Positions 1-6,902 of a stretch of DNA of 12,323 nt are shown in pieces. The position numbers were made by a program, and so were the translations under genes. Source of the stretch: an uncultured bacterium (lineage in GTDB: Bacteria; Verrucomicrobiota; Kiritimatiellia; UBA8416; CALETX01). The stretch spans positions 1 through 12,323 of the forward strand of contig CALETX010000443.1 of assembly GCA_937920455.1 (NCBI GenBank), written 5' to 3'. Below the pieces are notes generated by a model, which saw nothing but the letters and a program-made list of their open reading frames with translations, searched no databases and was not told where the DNA came from. Numbering within the stretch: the first letter of the stretch is position 1; the number at the start of each line of letters is the position of its first letter.

Positions 1-246
1 CACCTTGCGCTTGAACAGACGAGGGACCTTTATCTCCATCTGAAGTCCCTTCCCCTGCGCATCCTTGCCCTTTACCGCGGCCATAACCGTTTTTTTCCCA
101 CCGCCATCGCTCAAATCAACCAGTCGCGTGGGGAAAAGCCCTTTTGACCTTATCATCGAAACGGCCTGGCTCTGACTCTCGGCGTCTATAACGCCTTCGC
201 TTTCAGCACCCTTGGCATCCATGGCTACATATTTGAAGCGTGGCAT
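1..246 (-). CDS. Type II secretion/type IV pilus inner-membrane protein, GspF/PilC family (N-terminal part only)
   Basis: The gene starts at an ATG at 246 and runs off the left edge after 82 codons with no stop. The opening MPRFKYVAMDAKGAESEGVI, followed by a segment reading AVSMIRSKGLFPTRLVDL, is the pattern found at the N-terminus of GspF/PilC proteins. A basic stretch ending VPRLFKRKV sits where these proteins lead into their first cytoplasmic helical domain. Family members are about 400 residues long with three membrane helices and form the platform that couples the assembly ATPase to the pilus or pseudopilus. None of the membrane helices lie in the visible part. A strong ribosome-binding site (GGAGGGGG) ends 5 bases before the start. 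The gene lies 586 bases past rplQ and is probably transcribed separately. I cannot tell a secretion (GspF) from a pilus (PilC) role because the partners are outside the window. Confidence 0.85.
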   Translation of the reverse strand, partial: MPRFKYVAMDAKGAESEGVIDAESQSQAVSMIRSKGLFPTRLVDLSDGGGKKTVMAAVKGKDAQGKGLQMEIKVPRLFKRKV

Positions 247-271
247 AGTCCCCCTCCAGATTACGCCCTTC

Positions 272-300
272 AATCTACAACCCCGCCAGCCGCCCGGCAA
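272..300 (-). promoter_or_regulatory. Possible sigma70-type promoter upstream of the gspF/pilC-like gene
   Basis: On the minus strand TTGCCG (295-300) is followed after exactly 17 bases by TAGATT (272-277). Each hexamer matches the sigma70 consensus at four of six positions. The predicted transcript would start about 20 bases before the ATG at 246 and include the GGAGGGGG ribosome-binding site. The spacing and location are good but the hexamers are ordinary, so this is only a candidate. Confidence 0.3.
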
Positions 301-617
301 TAACAAAACAACATACGCGCGCCCTCCCCTGCAAGTGACTCTCAAAAGAAAAATACGTCAGAAGCAATCAGGATCTTGGCATATTTGACCCGGTTTTCGG
401 CACTTCAGATAACCCTACCGACAATACAAAACTCAATCCGGATTCTGCCGTTGAGATAGCGCCACCGACCACGCGCGAAAAGCAACATGTTTGCGGTCAC
501 GGCATCGGAACGGCAGGAGGCACATGCATTGCAGTTGGATTTTCACTTTCTTGTGACAGGCTTGATTTTTTGAACCACTAAATTGACAGGCAGTTATAAA
601 GGTCCCTGTGGTCTGAA

Positions 618-641
618 AGCAAAATCCGGGCTCAACCGGAT
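618..641 (-). terminator. Candidate Rho-independent terminator of the alpha operon
   Basis: On the minus strand ATCCGG (636-641) pairs perfectly with CCGGAT (624-629) around a six-base loop TTGAGC. The run TTTTGCTTTC follows immediately. A GC-rich stem followed by a T-rich tract, read in the direction of the operon, is the usual shape of an intrinsic terminator. It lies about 190 bases after the rplQ stop, which is far but feasible. The T-run is interrupted by GC, so termination may be partial. An upstream stem at 639-659 shares three bases with it. Confidence 0.4.
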
Positions 642-832
642 CCCGGCAAGCTGGGGATCACATTTCAGAGACAGACACAAACTTCTGAACAATAGGATTC
701 ACAAGCCTCGCGCGCGAACCGTTCCGGCAAATGCAGAATCCGGATACTCGCATCATACCATAGGTATAAAAGAAATGCTGCATTCGCAACATCACGCGCA
801 ATACCCGCTGATGCTGCAAGCGGTGAAGAACC

Positions 833-1249
833 TCAACTCCCTGAAGAACTGACCGCTGCCTTCTCTGCCTTCGGCTTTTTCCGTTCTGGCGGCTTGATAT
901 CAACCCACTCCAGAATAGCGGTCTCAGCGCCGTCGGATGCACGCCGCGCCAGCTTCAAAATGCGCGTGTACCCGCCTCTCCGTTCCTTGAGTTGCGGGAC
1001 AATCTCGTCAAAAAGCTTCGTCACAAACGCCTCCCTGCGCAGCACTGCGAGGGCCCTCCGTCGCGCAGCCAAGGTTCCATCCTTGCCCAGAGTCACCATC
1101 TTCTCGGCCAACGGCCGCGCCAATCTGGCCTTCGCAAGCGTCGTGCGGATCTGCTTGCGCTCTATAAGAGCACCCACCAGAGCCGCCAGCATCTGATCCA
1201 GATGGGCCGACTTCCTCCCAAGCTTCAAAACTCTCTTCCTGTGGCGCAT
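833..1249 (-). CDS. rplQ: 50S ribosomal protein L17
   Basis: A component of the large ribosomal subunit and usual last gene of the alpha operon. The 138-residue protein opens MRHRKRVLKLGRKSAHLDQM, close to the family's MRHR...LGR...HR..ML start, and continues with LIERKQIRTTLAKARLARPLAEKMVTLGK in the expected order. The family-typical GGYTRILKL motif is near residues 92-100, followed by a segment reading ETAILEWVD. The last 20 or so residues are a Lys/Pro/Ala/Ser tail that the core family does not need. The start ATG has an AGGAGAAGAGG sequence upstream, and the gene follows rpoA after 17 bases, so it is very likely cotranscribed with it. Confidence 0.97.
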   Translation of the reverse strand: MRHRKRVLKLGRKSAHLDQMLAALVGALIERKQIRTTLAKARLARPLAEKMVTLGKDGTLAARRRALAVLRREAFVTKLFDEIVPQLKERRGGYTRILKLARRASDGAETAILEWVDIKPPERKKPKAEKAAVSSSGS

Positions 1250-1266
1250 TCGGAAAACCTCTTCTC

Positions 1267-2277
1267 CTATTCCTGCTTCTCCCTGCCCTTCGACTCCAGA
1301 AGCGACGGGTCAAACTTCATCCCCAGCGTCAGCCCAAGAGCCGCCAGTTTGGTCTTGATCTCGTTCAGCGATTTCTTTCCAAAGTTCCTGTACTTGAGCA
1401 TCTCGGCCTCCGTCTTTTGCGCCAATTCGCCCACAGTCGTAATGTTGGCGTTATTCAGACAGTTCGCGGCCCTCACGCTCAGCTCTATCTCATTAACGCT
1501 CATGTTGAGCAGCTTCCGAAGCTTCTCCCGCTCCTCATCTATCTGTCTCTCCGCCTCCTCGAACTCAACAATGTCTTCGTCGTAACTGATGAACACATCA
1601 AGATGATGTCTAAGAATAGCCGCCGCCATCGTAAGAGCTTTTTCGGGCGTGACGCGGCCGTCAGTCCATATCTCCAAAATGAGTTTGTCGTAGTCTGTTC
1701 TTTGCCCTACCCGCGTGTATGCAGTGTCAAAGTTGACACGCCTCACAGGCGAAAAAACCGCGTCCATTGGAATGCGTCCAATTTCGTCGTCCGGTTTCTT
1801 GTTCCACTCAGCAGGACAGAACCCACGTCCCGTCCGCACCTCAAGCGTCATATCCAGTTTTCCGTCCTCGGCAAGCGTTGCTATATGGCACTCAGGATTC
1901 AACACCTCAACAGCATTCTGAGCCGCAATCTGCTCGGCTGTTACCTCGCAAGGGCCCTTTGCCTTCAGCGTGATTTCGATCGTATCCCTCGAGTATGTCT
2001 TCAGCACCACCTTCTTAAGATTCAGAATAATGTCTGTCACATCCTCAACAACGCCTGGAAGCGAACAGAACTCATGCGGCGCGCCCTCAATCTTCACCGA
2101 AGTTATGGCCGCGCCCTCGATCGAAGAAAGCAGCACCCTCCGAAGAGCATTGCCGAGCGTCCTGCCATAGCCGGCCTCAAACGGTTCGGCCACAAACTTC
2201 GCGTAGAAAGAACTTGATCCTGAATCTTCCTTCACCACACGCTTCGGCATCTCGAATCTGCTGAGCCGTATTGGCAT
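1267..2277 (-). CDS. rpoA: DNA-directed RNA polymerase subunit alpha
   Basis: The alpha subunit dimerises to nucleate RNA polymerase assembly and contacts promoter UP elements and activators through its C-terminal domain. The 336-residue length is normal. The N-terminal domain (about residues 1-235) carries GYGRTLGNALRRVLLSS at 36-52, the hallmark dimer/assembly segment. The linker is acidic and charged (about 236-257). The C-terminal helix-hairpin-helix domain covers about 258-322 and includes ELSVRAANCLNNANI, whose Arg269 should correspond to the DNA-binding Arg265 of E. coli. It also has the RNFGKKSLNEIK motif. The chosen ATG has GGAGGGG about 9 bases upstream; a second in-frame ATG at codon 10 lacks a good site. 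Its place between rpsD and rplQ is the standard alpha-operon position. A 60-base gap before it contains a hairpin. Confidence 0.98.
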   Translation of the reverse strand: MPIRLSRFEMPKRVVKEDSGSSSFYAKFVAEPFEAGYGRTLGNALRRVLLSSIEGAAITSVKIEGAPHEFCSLPGVVEDVTDIILNLKKVVLKTYSRDTIEITLKAKGPCEVTAEQIAAQNAVEVLNPECHIATLAEDGKLDMTLEVRTGRGFCPAEWNKKPDDEIGRIPMDAVFSPVRRVNFDTAYTRVGQRTDYDKLILEIWTDGRVTPEKALTMAAAILRHHLDVFISYDEDIVEFEEAERQIDEEREKLRKLLNMSVNEIELSVRAANCLNNANITTVGELAQKTEAEMLKYRNFGKKSLNEIKTKLAALGLTLGMKFDPSLLESKGREKQE

Positions 2278-2291
2278 CTCTACGCCCCTCC

Positions 2292-2318
2292 GTATAATAA
2301 GTAAAACGCCGGCGCCAA
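2292..2318 (-). promoter_or_regulatory. Weak promoter-like pair upstream of rpoA
   Basis: Within the 60-base rpsD-rpoA gap the minus strand has TTGGCG (2313-2318) and, 15 bases on, TTATAC (2292-2297), lying close to the rpoA ribosome-binding site. The spacing is shorter than ideal and the -10 match is poor, so this is a low-confidence internal promoter. Confidence 0.2.
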
Positions 2319-2332
2319 GTCCTTGAGCCGGC
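2308..2332 (-). other. GC-rich hairpin in the rpsD-rpoA gap
   Basis: GCCGGC occurs at 2308-2313 and 2327-2332 and can pair with itself around a 13-base loop, six base pairs in all. On the minus strand it is followed by GTTTTAC, a short T-run. It begins 5 bases after the rpsD stop codon. It might act as a partial terminator, an RNA-processing site or a stabiliser that adjusts rpoA relative to the ribosomal genes. GCCGGC is itself palindromic, so part of the symmetry may be chance. Confidence 0.35.
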
Positions 2333-2337
2333 TGTTC

Positions 2338-2967
2338 CTACTTGGAATACAACTCCACCACCAGACGTTCATTCACCGCCGGCGCGATCTCATCGCGCGT
2401 CGGCACCCTAAGAAACTCCCCTGCAAAATTCTTCGCATCCAGCGACAGCCACGAAGGAACACCACGCCCCGCCGCCGCCTCCAGACTCGCGGCAGCTCGC
2501 GCCCTGCTCCTTGACGAATCCTTCACCTTTATGACCGACCCCGGTTTCACAAGCATCGAGGGAATAGTCGCCTTGACGCCATTGACCAGCACATGCCCGT
2601 GACGGACAAATTGCCTCGCCGCTCGCTGCGAAGGCGCAAAACCAAGCCTCCGGACAACTGTGTCAAGCCGGGACTCCAACTGCTGTAGAAGCATCTCCCC
2701 AGTCACGCCCTTCTTTCTCAACGCTCGATGGAAAAATATTCTAAACTGCCCCTCCTGCATTCCGTACTGACGCCTGAGCCTCTGCTTCTCTCGCAACTGC
2801 AAACCATAGTCGGAAAGCTTTCTCCCCCTGTGCGCTCCATGCATTCCCGGAGCCGGACGCCCGGTATCAATCGGACACTTCGCCATATAACAACGCGCAC
2901 CCTTGAGAAACAGCTTCATTCCCTCCCGCCGACACATCCGACACGTAGGTCCAGTATAACGGCCCAT
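2338..2967 (-). CDS. rpsD: 30S ribosomal protein S4
   Basis: S4 is a primary 16S rRNA-binding protein that starts small-subunit assembly and in many bacteria represses the alpha operon by binding its mRNA. The 209-residue form begins [20 protein letters not shown]. Cys9, Cys12, Cys26 and Cys31 match the zinc-binding version of S4 known from Thermus. The S4 RNA-binding domain is seen around [15 protein letters not shown] and [13 protein letters not shown] (about residues 98-132). The protein ends [10 protein letters not shown] as expected. I chose the ATG at 2967 rather than an upstream GTG at 2997: it has GGAGGAGGG a few bases before it, matches the family start, and overlaps the rpsK stop in TGATG, a translational-coupling arrangement. 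Confidence 0.97.
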   Translation of the reverse strand: MGRYTGPTCRMCRREGMKLFLKGARCYMAKCPIDTGRPAPGMHGAHRGRKLSDYGLQLREKQRLRRQYGMQEGQFRIFFHRALRKKGVTGEMLLQQLESRLDTVVRRLGFAPSQRAARQFVRHGHVLVNGVKATIPSMLVKPGSVIKVKDSSRSRARAAASLEAAAGRGVPSWLSLDAKNFAGEFLRVPTRDEIAPAVNERLVVELYSK

Positions 2968-3470
2968 CAGACCCTCCTCCGCTTGCGAGGACGACACCCA
3001 TTGTGCGGAACAGGGGTCTCATCGCGAATTACTGTAATGTTCAAGCCTGCCGCCTGAAGCGCTCTGATCGCCGACTCCCGCCCGGCTCCGGCCCCCTGAA
3101 CCTGCACCTCAACCTCATGCATTCCTCTCGATAGCGCCTGTTTGGCTGCCTCCTGTCCCACAACCGTCGCCGCAAATGCCGTGCTCTTCCTTGACCCCTT
3201 AAATCCCGCCCTGCCGCAACTGCTCCACGCAATCACGTTCCCCTTAGGGTCCGTTATCGAAACAATTGTGTTGTTGAACGTCGCCTTGATATGCGCAATC
3301 CCGACCGGCACCGCCCTCCCGCGCGACTTGGCGCGCTTGGCAGGCGCCTGCGCCCCTTCCGCCTCTCCGCCGGCGGCATCCGCATCAGCCTGCCGCGCAG
3401 CGGCCTCACCTTCGGGCGGCTTCGGCTCCGCCTGCTCCTTCACAGCATTTTCTTTTACATCATCTGGCAT
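2967..3470 (-). CDS. rpsK: 30S ribosomal protein S11 with an N-terminal extension
   Basis: S11 lies on the small-subunit platform near the mRNA exit and the 3' end of 16S rRNA. The core is unmistakable: [18 protein letters not shown], then [14 protein letters not shown], then [10 protein letters not shown] at the C-terminus. With the ATG at 3470 the protein is 167 residues, about 38 longer than the usual 129. The extra part (about residues 1-44) is rich in Ala, Glu and Asp with some Pro (13 Ala and 11 acidic residues), then turns basic (KRAKSRGR) before the core. This start has GGGGG upstream at good spacing. A GTG at 3497, overlapping the rpsM stop, would make it 176 residues but has a poorer site. 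Any start downstream of the extension lacks an obvious ATG before the core. Confidence 0.95.
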   Translation of the reverse strand: MPDDVKENAVKEQAEPKPPEGEAAARQADADAAGGEAEGAQAPAKRAKSRGRAVPVGIAHIKATFNNTIVSITDPKGNVIAWSSCGRAGFKGSRKSTAFAATVVGQEAAKQALSRGMHEVEVQVQGAGAGRESAIRALQAAGLNITVIRDETPVPHNGCRPRKRRRV

Positions 3471-3493
3471 GTCAATCGCCCCCGCTCGCACAC

Positions 3494-3898
3494 TCACTCT
3501 TTCTCAGAGCGCAACTCTTTCCTGACCTCCTTGCTTCTAACCACTCCAACAGTCTTCCTGGGACCTTTTCGCGTCCTTGCATTCGTGCTGGTCCTCTGGC
3601 CTCTCACCGGCAATCCTTTCCTGTGCCTCAGTCCTCTGTAACAACCAATGCTGATCAGTCTCCGAATGTTTTGGGAAACCTCGCGCCTCAGGTCGCCTTC
3701 CACCCGGCACTTCTTCTGAATGAGGTCCGTGAGAATCCTCAGTTCCTCCGGTGTCAGATCGTCCGCCTTCTTTGCAGGATCAATCCTCGCCTCTCTCACC
3801 AGGACCTGTGCCTTCGTAAGCCCTATGCCATAAATATAGCGCAGAGCATATTCGATTCTCTTCTTCCCAGGGATATCAACACCGAGAATGCGCGGCAT
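3494..3898 (-). CDS. rpsM: 30S ribosomal protein S13
   Basis: S13 sits in the head of the small subunit, contacting the P-site tRNA and forming bridges to the large subunit. The 134-residue protein begins [20 protein letters not shown] and continues with [11 protein letters not shown], a helix-two-turn-helix start. It contains the motifs [17 protein letters not shown] and [10 protein letters not shown] in the expected C-terminal position. The basic tail extends somewhat ([15 protein letters not shown]). The ATG lies 10 bases after the rpmJ stop with a G-rich sequence (GGGGGG) just upstream. It is the second gene of the alpha-operon segment here. Confidence 0.97.
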   Translation of the reverse strand: MPRILGVDIPGKKRIEYALRYIYGIGLTKAQVLVREARIDPAKKADDLTPEELRILTDLIQKKCRVEGDLRREVSQNIRRLISIGCYRGLRHRKGLPVRGQRTSTNARTRKGPRKTVGVVRSKEVRKELRSEKE

Positions 3899-3908
3899 AA
3901 TGCCCCCC

Positions 3909-4022
3909 CTACCCCTGACGCTGTTTGTGCCGCGGGTTCGTGCAAATCACGCGCACCACCTTCTTGCGGACAACAACCTTGCATCTCTCACATATTCGTC
4001 TGACAGAGCTGCGAACTTTCAC
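3909..4022 (-). CDS. rpmJ: 50S ribosomal protein L36, zinc-binding form
   Basis: This 37-residue gene uses a GTG start and a TAG stop. The translation begins [17 protein letters not shown] and ends [14 protein letters not shown]. It keeps the L36 zinc ligands: Cys11, Cys14, Cys27 and His32 in the C-x2-C-x12-C-x4-H pattern. L36 is the smallest large-subunit protein and stabilises 23S rRNA. GGGGG lies 8 bases before the GTG. In many bacteria infA precedes rpmJ; here the upstream neighbour is map, 84 bases away. rpmJ directly precedes rpsM, the classic order. Confidence 0.95.
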   Translation of the reverse strand: MKVRSSVRRICERCKVVVRKKVVRVICTNPRHKQRQG

Positions 4023-4054
4023 CTTTACTACCCCCGTGCGCAAACGAATTTGTT

Positions 4055-4083
4055 AATCTATGTTACTCGCTCTCACTTGTCCA
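4055..4083 (-). promoter_or_regulatory. Candidate internal promoter driving rpmJ and the alpha operon
   Basis: In the 84-base map-rpmJ gap the minus strand has TGGACA (4078-4083, five of six matches to TTGACA), a 17-base spacer, then TAGATT (4055-4060, four of six to TATAAT). A transcript would start some 25-30 bases before the rpmJ GTG. The gap is the largest inside the cluster and separates the spc-like and alpha-like blocks, which is where a separate promoter would be useful. No experiment supports it here. Confidence 0.4.
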
Positions 4084-4106
4084 TCACTTTCTCAACTTGC
4101 CAATCC

Positions 4107-4850
4107 CTACAAAGTCAAAACTTCCGCCCTATCCTTCCCAACCGCAACCGTATGCTCAAAGTGAGCCGAATATTTCCTGTCCTTCGTTACAACCGTCCAT
4201 CCATCCCCCAATACTTCAACCTCCGGTCCACCCATATTAACCATCGGCTCTATTGCAAATGTCATCCCCGCTACAAGCACCGGTCCACAGCCCGGTCTCC
4301 CGAAATTCGGAACCTGAGGATCCTCGTGCATCTCTCGTCCGATTCCGTGCCCCACAAATTCACGCACGACCGAAAACCCTCCTGCCTCAGCAGTGCTCTG
4401 GATCGCATGAGAAATATCAGAGAGCCTGCGCCCCTCTCGCGCTTGTTCGATCGCCGCCCACAAACATCTCTCTGTCGTTTTCACAAGCTCGGCAACTCTA
4501 GCGTCCCGAACACTCACCATAACCGTCGTCGCAGTGTCTCCCACATATCCGCAGTGGCGAATCCCAACGTCTATGCTCACCACGTCACCAACTTCAATAC
4601 GCCTCCTGCCCGGTATCCCGTGAACCACTCCCTCATTCACAGAAACACATATCGGGCTCGGATAACCTTTATAGCCGAGAAACGCGCTCTCCGCGCCAAA
4701 TCCCTTGATCATTTCAGCGGCATATTCAGCAAGTTCTTCAGTCGTCACCCCGGGCATCACGCTGCTTGCCACCGCATCCCTCACACGAGCCGCCACATAT
4801 CCGCTGGCCCGCATCCCCTCCAAATCCACGGCGGTCTTGACAATTATCAT
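4107..4850 (-). CDS. map: Methionine aminopeptidase, type I
   Basis: It removes the initiator methionine from new proteins when the second residue is small, acting at the ribosome in the cytoplasm. The 247-residue length matches the short type I enzymes. The pita-bread fold is shown by its dinuclear metal ligands: Asp94 (VSIDVG), Asp105 (YVGDTA), His168 (FVGHGIG), Glu201 (FAIEPM) and Glu232 (FEHTV). The conserved His77 (VVHGIP) lines the active site. There is no N-terminal zinc-finger or linker extension. The ATG comes just 2 bases after the adk stop with GGAG six bases upstream, so it is probably coupled to adk. secY-adk-map is a common spc-operon order. Confidence 0.97.
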   Translation of the reverse strand: MIIVKTAVDLEGMRASGYVAARVRDAVASSVMPGVTTEELAEYAAEMIKGFGAESAFLGYKGYPSPICVSVNEGVVHGIPGRRRIEVGDVVSIDVGIRHCGYVGDTATTVMVSVRDARVAELVKTTERCLWAAIEQAREGRRLSDISHAIQSTAEAGGFSVVREFVGHGIGREMHEDPQVPNFGRPGCGPVLVAGMTFAIEPMVNMGGPEVEVLGDGWTVVTKDRKYSAHFEHTVAVGKDRAEVLTL

Positions 4851-4852
4851 CG

Positions 4853-5518
4853 CTACTCCGCGTCTTGCGACGCGCGCCTGATCAACCGTAGCATCTCCCC
4901 GGCCACCTCGTCCGCGTTACGATCGGACTGCACACGCACAAGCAAACCCTTCTGTTCGTAACGCGAAATCAACGGAGCCGTCTCGTTCTCGTATACACCA
5001 AGCCGCCTCAGAATAGTCTCCTCCTTGTCGTCCGCTCGCTGATACAATTCGCCGCCGCAAAGATCGCACACCCCCTCCTTCTTCGGCGGAATGTTCTTTA
5101 CATGATATACGGCTCCACATTGCCGACATGTTCGCCGTCCCGTTAATCTGTCAAGAATAACCTCTTTGGGAGCTGTCAGCAGGAACACTCCGGAGATTCG
5201 CGCCCCGCGCCTTGCAAGAGCCGCGTCAAGCATGTCCGCCTGCGCAAGTGTCCTTGGAAAACCATCGAACAGATAAGATGCGCCGGCGCCCCCTTCTTCA
5301 AGCCGCGTATCAACAATCTTGATTATCAGTTCATCAGGCACAAGAACGCCGCGTTTCATGTAGCCCTCGGCCTCCCGACCCAATGGTTCGCCATTCTTGA
5401 CCGCAGCCCGCAGCATGTCGCCCGTCGCAAGATGCGTCAATCCAGCTGCATCCCTGATGCGCTCAGCTATCGTGCCCTTGCCGGATCCGGGCGCACCAAG
5501 CAATATGAACGCCTTCAC
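4853..5518 (-). CDS. adk: Adenylate kinase with zinc-binding lid
   Basis: Interconverts ATP plus AMP with two ADP in the cytoplasm and is essential for energy balance. The 221-residue long form shows the P-loop GAPGSGKGT at residues 8-16, the AMP-binding DGFPRT at 85-90, and the lid domain from about 126 to 165. The lid carries Cys131, Cys134, Cys151 and Cys154, the four-cysteine zinc version typical of Gram-positive and some other enzymes. RADDKEETILRRL follows the lid with the expected arginines. The start is GTG, with GGGAG and AAGGA upstream. It lies 34 bases after secY and 2 bases before map. Confidence 0.97.
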   Translation of the reverse strand: MKAFILLGAPGSGKGTIAERIRDAAGLTHLATGDMLRAAVKNGEPLGREAEGYMKRGVLVPDELIIKIVDTRLEEGGAGASYLFDGFPRTLAQADMLDAALARRGARISGVFLLTAPKEVILDRLTGRRTCRQCGAVYHVKNIPPKKEGVCDLCGGELYQRADDKEETILRRLGVYENETAPLISRYEQKGLLVRVQSDRNADEVAGEMLRLIRRASQDAE

Positions 5519-5552
5519 AATCCTTACTCCCTTGACTTGTTCTGAAGATCCA

Positions 5553-6902
5553 TTACCGACGACCCCTCAACTTGCCCTTGCGCAGGAAACCGTCGTAATG
5601 CCTCATCAGCAGATGCGACTCAACCTGCCTCAATGTATCCAGCGCCACTCCAACCACTATCAAAAGACTCGTCCCGCCAAAAAAAGAAGCCACCAGCCAC
5701 GGAATCCGAAACTGCGTGGTCATGATCGTCGGAATAATCGCTATAACAGTGAGCAAAATCGCTCCCACAAGGGTAATCCTCGTCATCGTCCTGTCCAAAA
5801 ATTCCGCCGTGGGCCGTCCCGGGCGGACGCCTGGTATGTACCCGCCGTTCTTCTTCAGATCGTCAGCTATCTGCAGCGGGTTGAACTGCGTCGCAACCCA
5901 GAAATACGAGAAGAAAAGTATCAGCGCGGCATATGCCACGTTGTACAAAGGCTCTCCTATCGCAAACGCCATTCCAATGGTTTTGAAAAAACCAGGAAGC
6001 CTCCGAAGAATGGCCGGCGGAAAAGCAAGCAGCGCGCTCGCGAAAATGATCGGCATCACGCCTGAATAATTCACTCGCAATGGCATGTAGATGTTCTGGC
6101 CGCCGTATACCTTGTTGCCCACCACGCGCTTTGCGGTATGAATCGGAATCTTCCTCTGCCCAACAGTGAGCGCAATAGTCCCCGCCACCACAAGCAGAAT
6201 CAACGCTATCAAACCCACCAGATGAAACACCGTAAACTGCGCAACTCCGCTCACCGGATCCCTCGTGAACATGTTTCTAGCCGCCCAGAGCGAGCTCGGC
6301 ACCCGGCTCACAATGTTTACAGTTATTACAATCGAGATCCCGTTTCCTATGCCCCGCTCGGTTATCTGCTCGCCCAGCCACATGAGAAGCATCGTTCCAG
6401 TAGTCGTCGTCACCATCGTCATCAGCCGGAAACCCAGTCCCTTGTGCAGAACGATATCCCTGTGAATGCCAAGAGCGCCCGGATGCTCAAGGCTCACAGC
6501 AAGGAAGTAACCCTGAACCATACATATAACCAACGTGAAATATCTGGTATACTGATTCAGTTTTTGCCGACCTGGCTCGCCCTCTCTGGCCAGCTTCTCG
6601 AGCGCCGGAACCAGAGCCGTCATCATCTGAAGAATGATCGAAGCGCTTATGTACGGCCAGATGCTTAGCGCTCCCACCGCGCAATTCCCCAGCGCCCCAC
6701 CACTAAAAAGATCAACCCAACTCAAAAATCCCCCCTGAACCTTGCTCTCTATTTCCTGTATCACCGCCTGAAGAGCGGCAGCATCTATCCCTGGCGTCGG
6801 CACTACTGCAACAAGACGACACACAACAATAAGCGCCAGCGTAAAAAGTATACGCTGCCTCAACTCCGGTATTTTAAGGCAATTGGCAAACGCCGAAAGC
6901 AT
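5553..6902 (-). CDS. secY: Preprotein translocase subunit SecY
   Basis: SecY forms the protein-conducting channel in the cytoplasmic membrane with SecE and SecG and receives substrates from SecA or the ribosome. The 449-residue protein begins MLSAFANCLKIPELRQRILF and shows ten hydrophobic segments. Rough positions are 19-36, 76-97, 121-138, 158-178, 184-202, 224-246, 278-298, 318-340, 373-395 and 400-421. Family marks include the plug region with FSGGAL near 66, TERGIGNGIS at 181-190, GGYIPGVRPG at 353-362 and a C-terminal segment reading DTLRQVESHLLMRHYDGFL. The ATG overlaps the rplO stop by one base (TGATG), with GAGG upstream. A 34-base gap leads to adk. Confidence 0.98.
   Translation of the reverse strand: MLSAFANCLKIPELRQRILFTLALIVVCRLVAVVPTPGIDAAALQAVIQEIESKVQGGFLSWVDLFSGGALGNCAVGALSIWPYISASIILQMMTALVPALEKLAREGEPGRQKLNQYTRYFTLVICMVQGYFLAVSLEHPGALGIHRDIVLHKGLGFRLMTMVTTTTGTMLLMWLGEQITERGIGNGISIVITVNIVSRVPSSLWAARNMFTRDPVSGVAQFTVFHLVGLIALILLVVAGTIALTVGQRKIPIHTAKRVVGNKVYGGQNIYMPLRVNYSGVMPIIFASALLAFPPAILRRLPGFFKTIGMAFAIGEPLYNVAYAALILFFSYFWVATQFNPLQIADDLKKNGGYIPGVRPGRPTAEFLDRTMTRITLVGAILLTVIAIIPTIMTTQFRIPWLVASFFGGTSLLIVVGVALDTLRQVESHLLMRHYDGFLRKGKLRGRR

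Larger units (their letters stand above)
247..832. other. Intergenic region between rplQ and the gspF/pilC-like gene
   Basis: This is the only stretch over 300 bases without a gene. Short open frames on both strands (for example 583-852 on plus and 658-942 on minus) look like no family I know, and the minus one overlaps the rplQ 3' end. The region holds several small inverted repeats. A 5-bp stem (805-809 with 819-823) lies just after the rplQ stop. Another 5-bp stem lies at 755-767, and two overlapping GC-rich hairpins lie at 624-659. A 13-base sequence at 436-448 recurs in inverted orientation at 733-745, and TGACAGGC occurs twice 30 bases apart (554-561 and 584-591). No tRNA cloverleaf was recognised. 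Confidence 0.6.

Noticed and set aside
583..612. Plus-strand TTGACA (583-588) near TTATAA as a promoter
   Set aside because: The two elements are only six bases apart, and no -10 lies at the proper 16-18 base distance from TTGACA.
752..757. Minus-strand TGGTATGAT resembling an extended -10
   Set aside because: It is part of a small palindrome (755-767), lacks a -35 match, and has no gene within 500 bases downstream.
583..852. 89-codon open frame on the plus strand in the intergenic gap
   Set aside because: No convincing ribosome-binding site, no recognisable motif, and it crosses hairpins and the end of rplQ; most likely non-coding.
658..942. 94-codon open frame on the minus strand downstream of rplQ
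   Set aside because: It overlaps the rplQ 3' end in another frame; no family resemblance, and L17 is complete without it, so it is not a frameshifted remainder.
1417..2217. 266-codon open frame on the plus strand
   Set aside because: Antisense to rpoA with no recognisable motif; a shadow frame.
3888..4961. 357-codon open frame on the plus strand
   Set aside because: It lies antisense to map, rpmJ and part of adk, is rich in His/Arg/Ser/Pro typical of antisense translation of GC-biased genes, and resembles no protein family.
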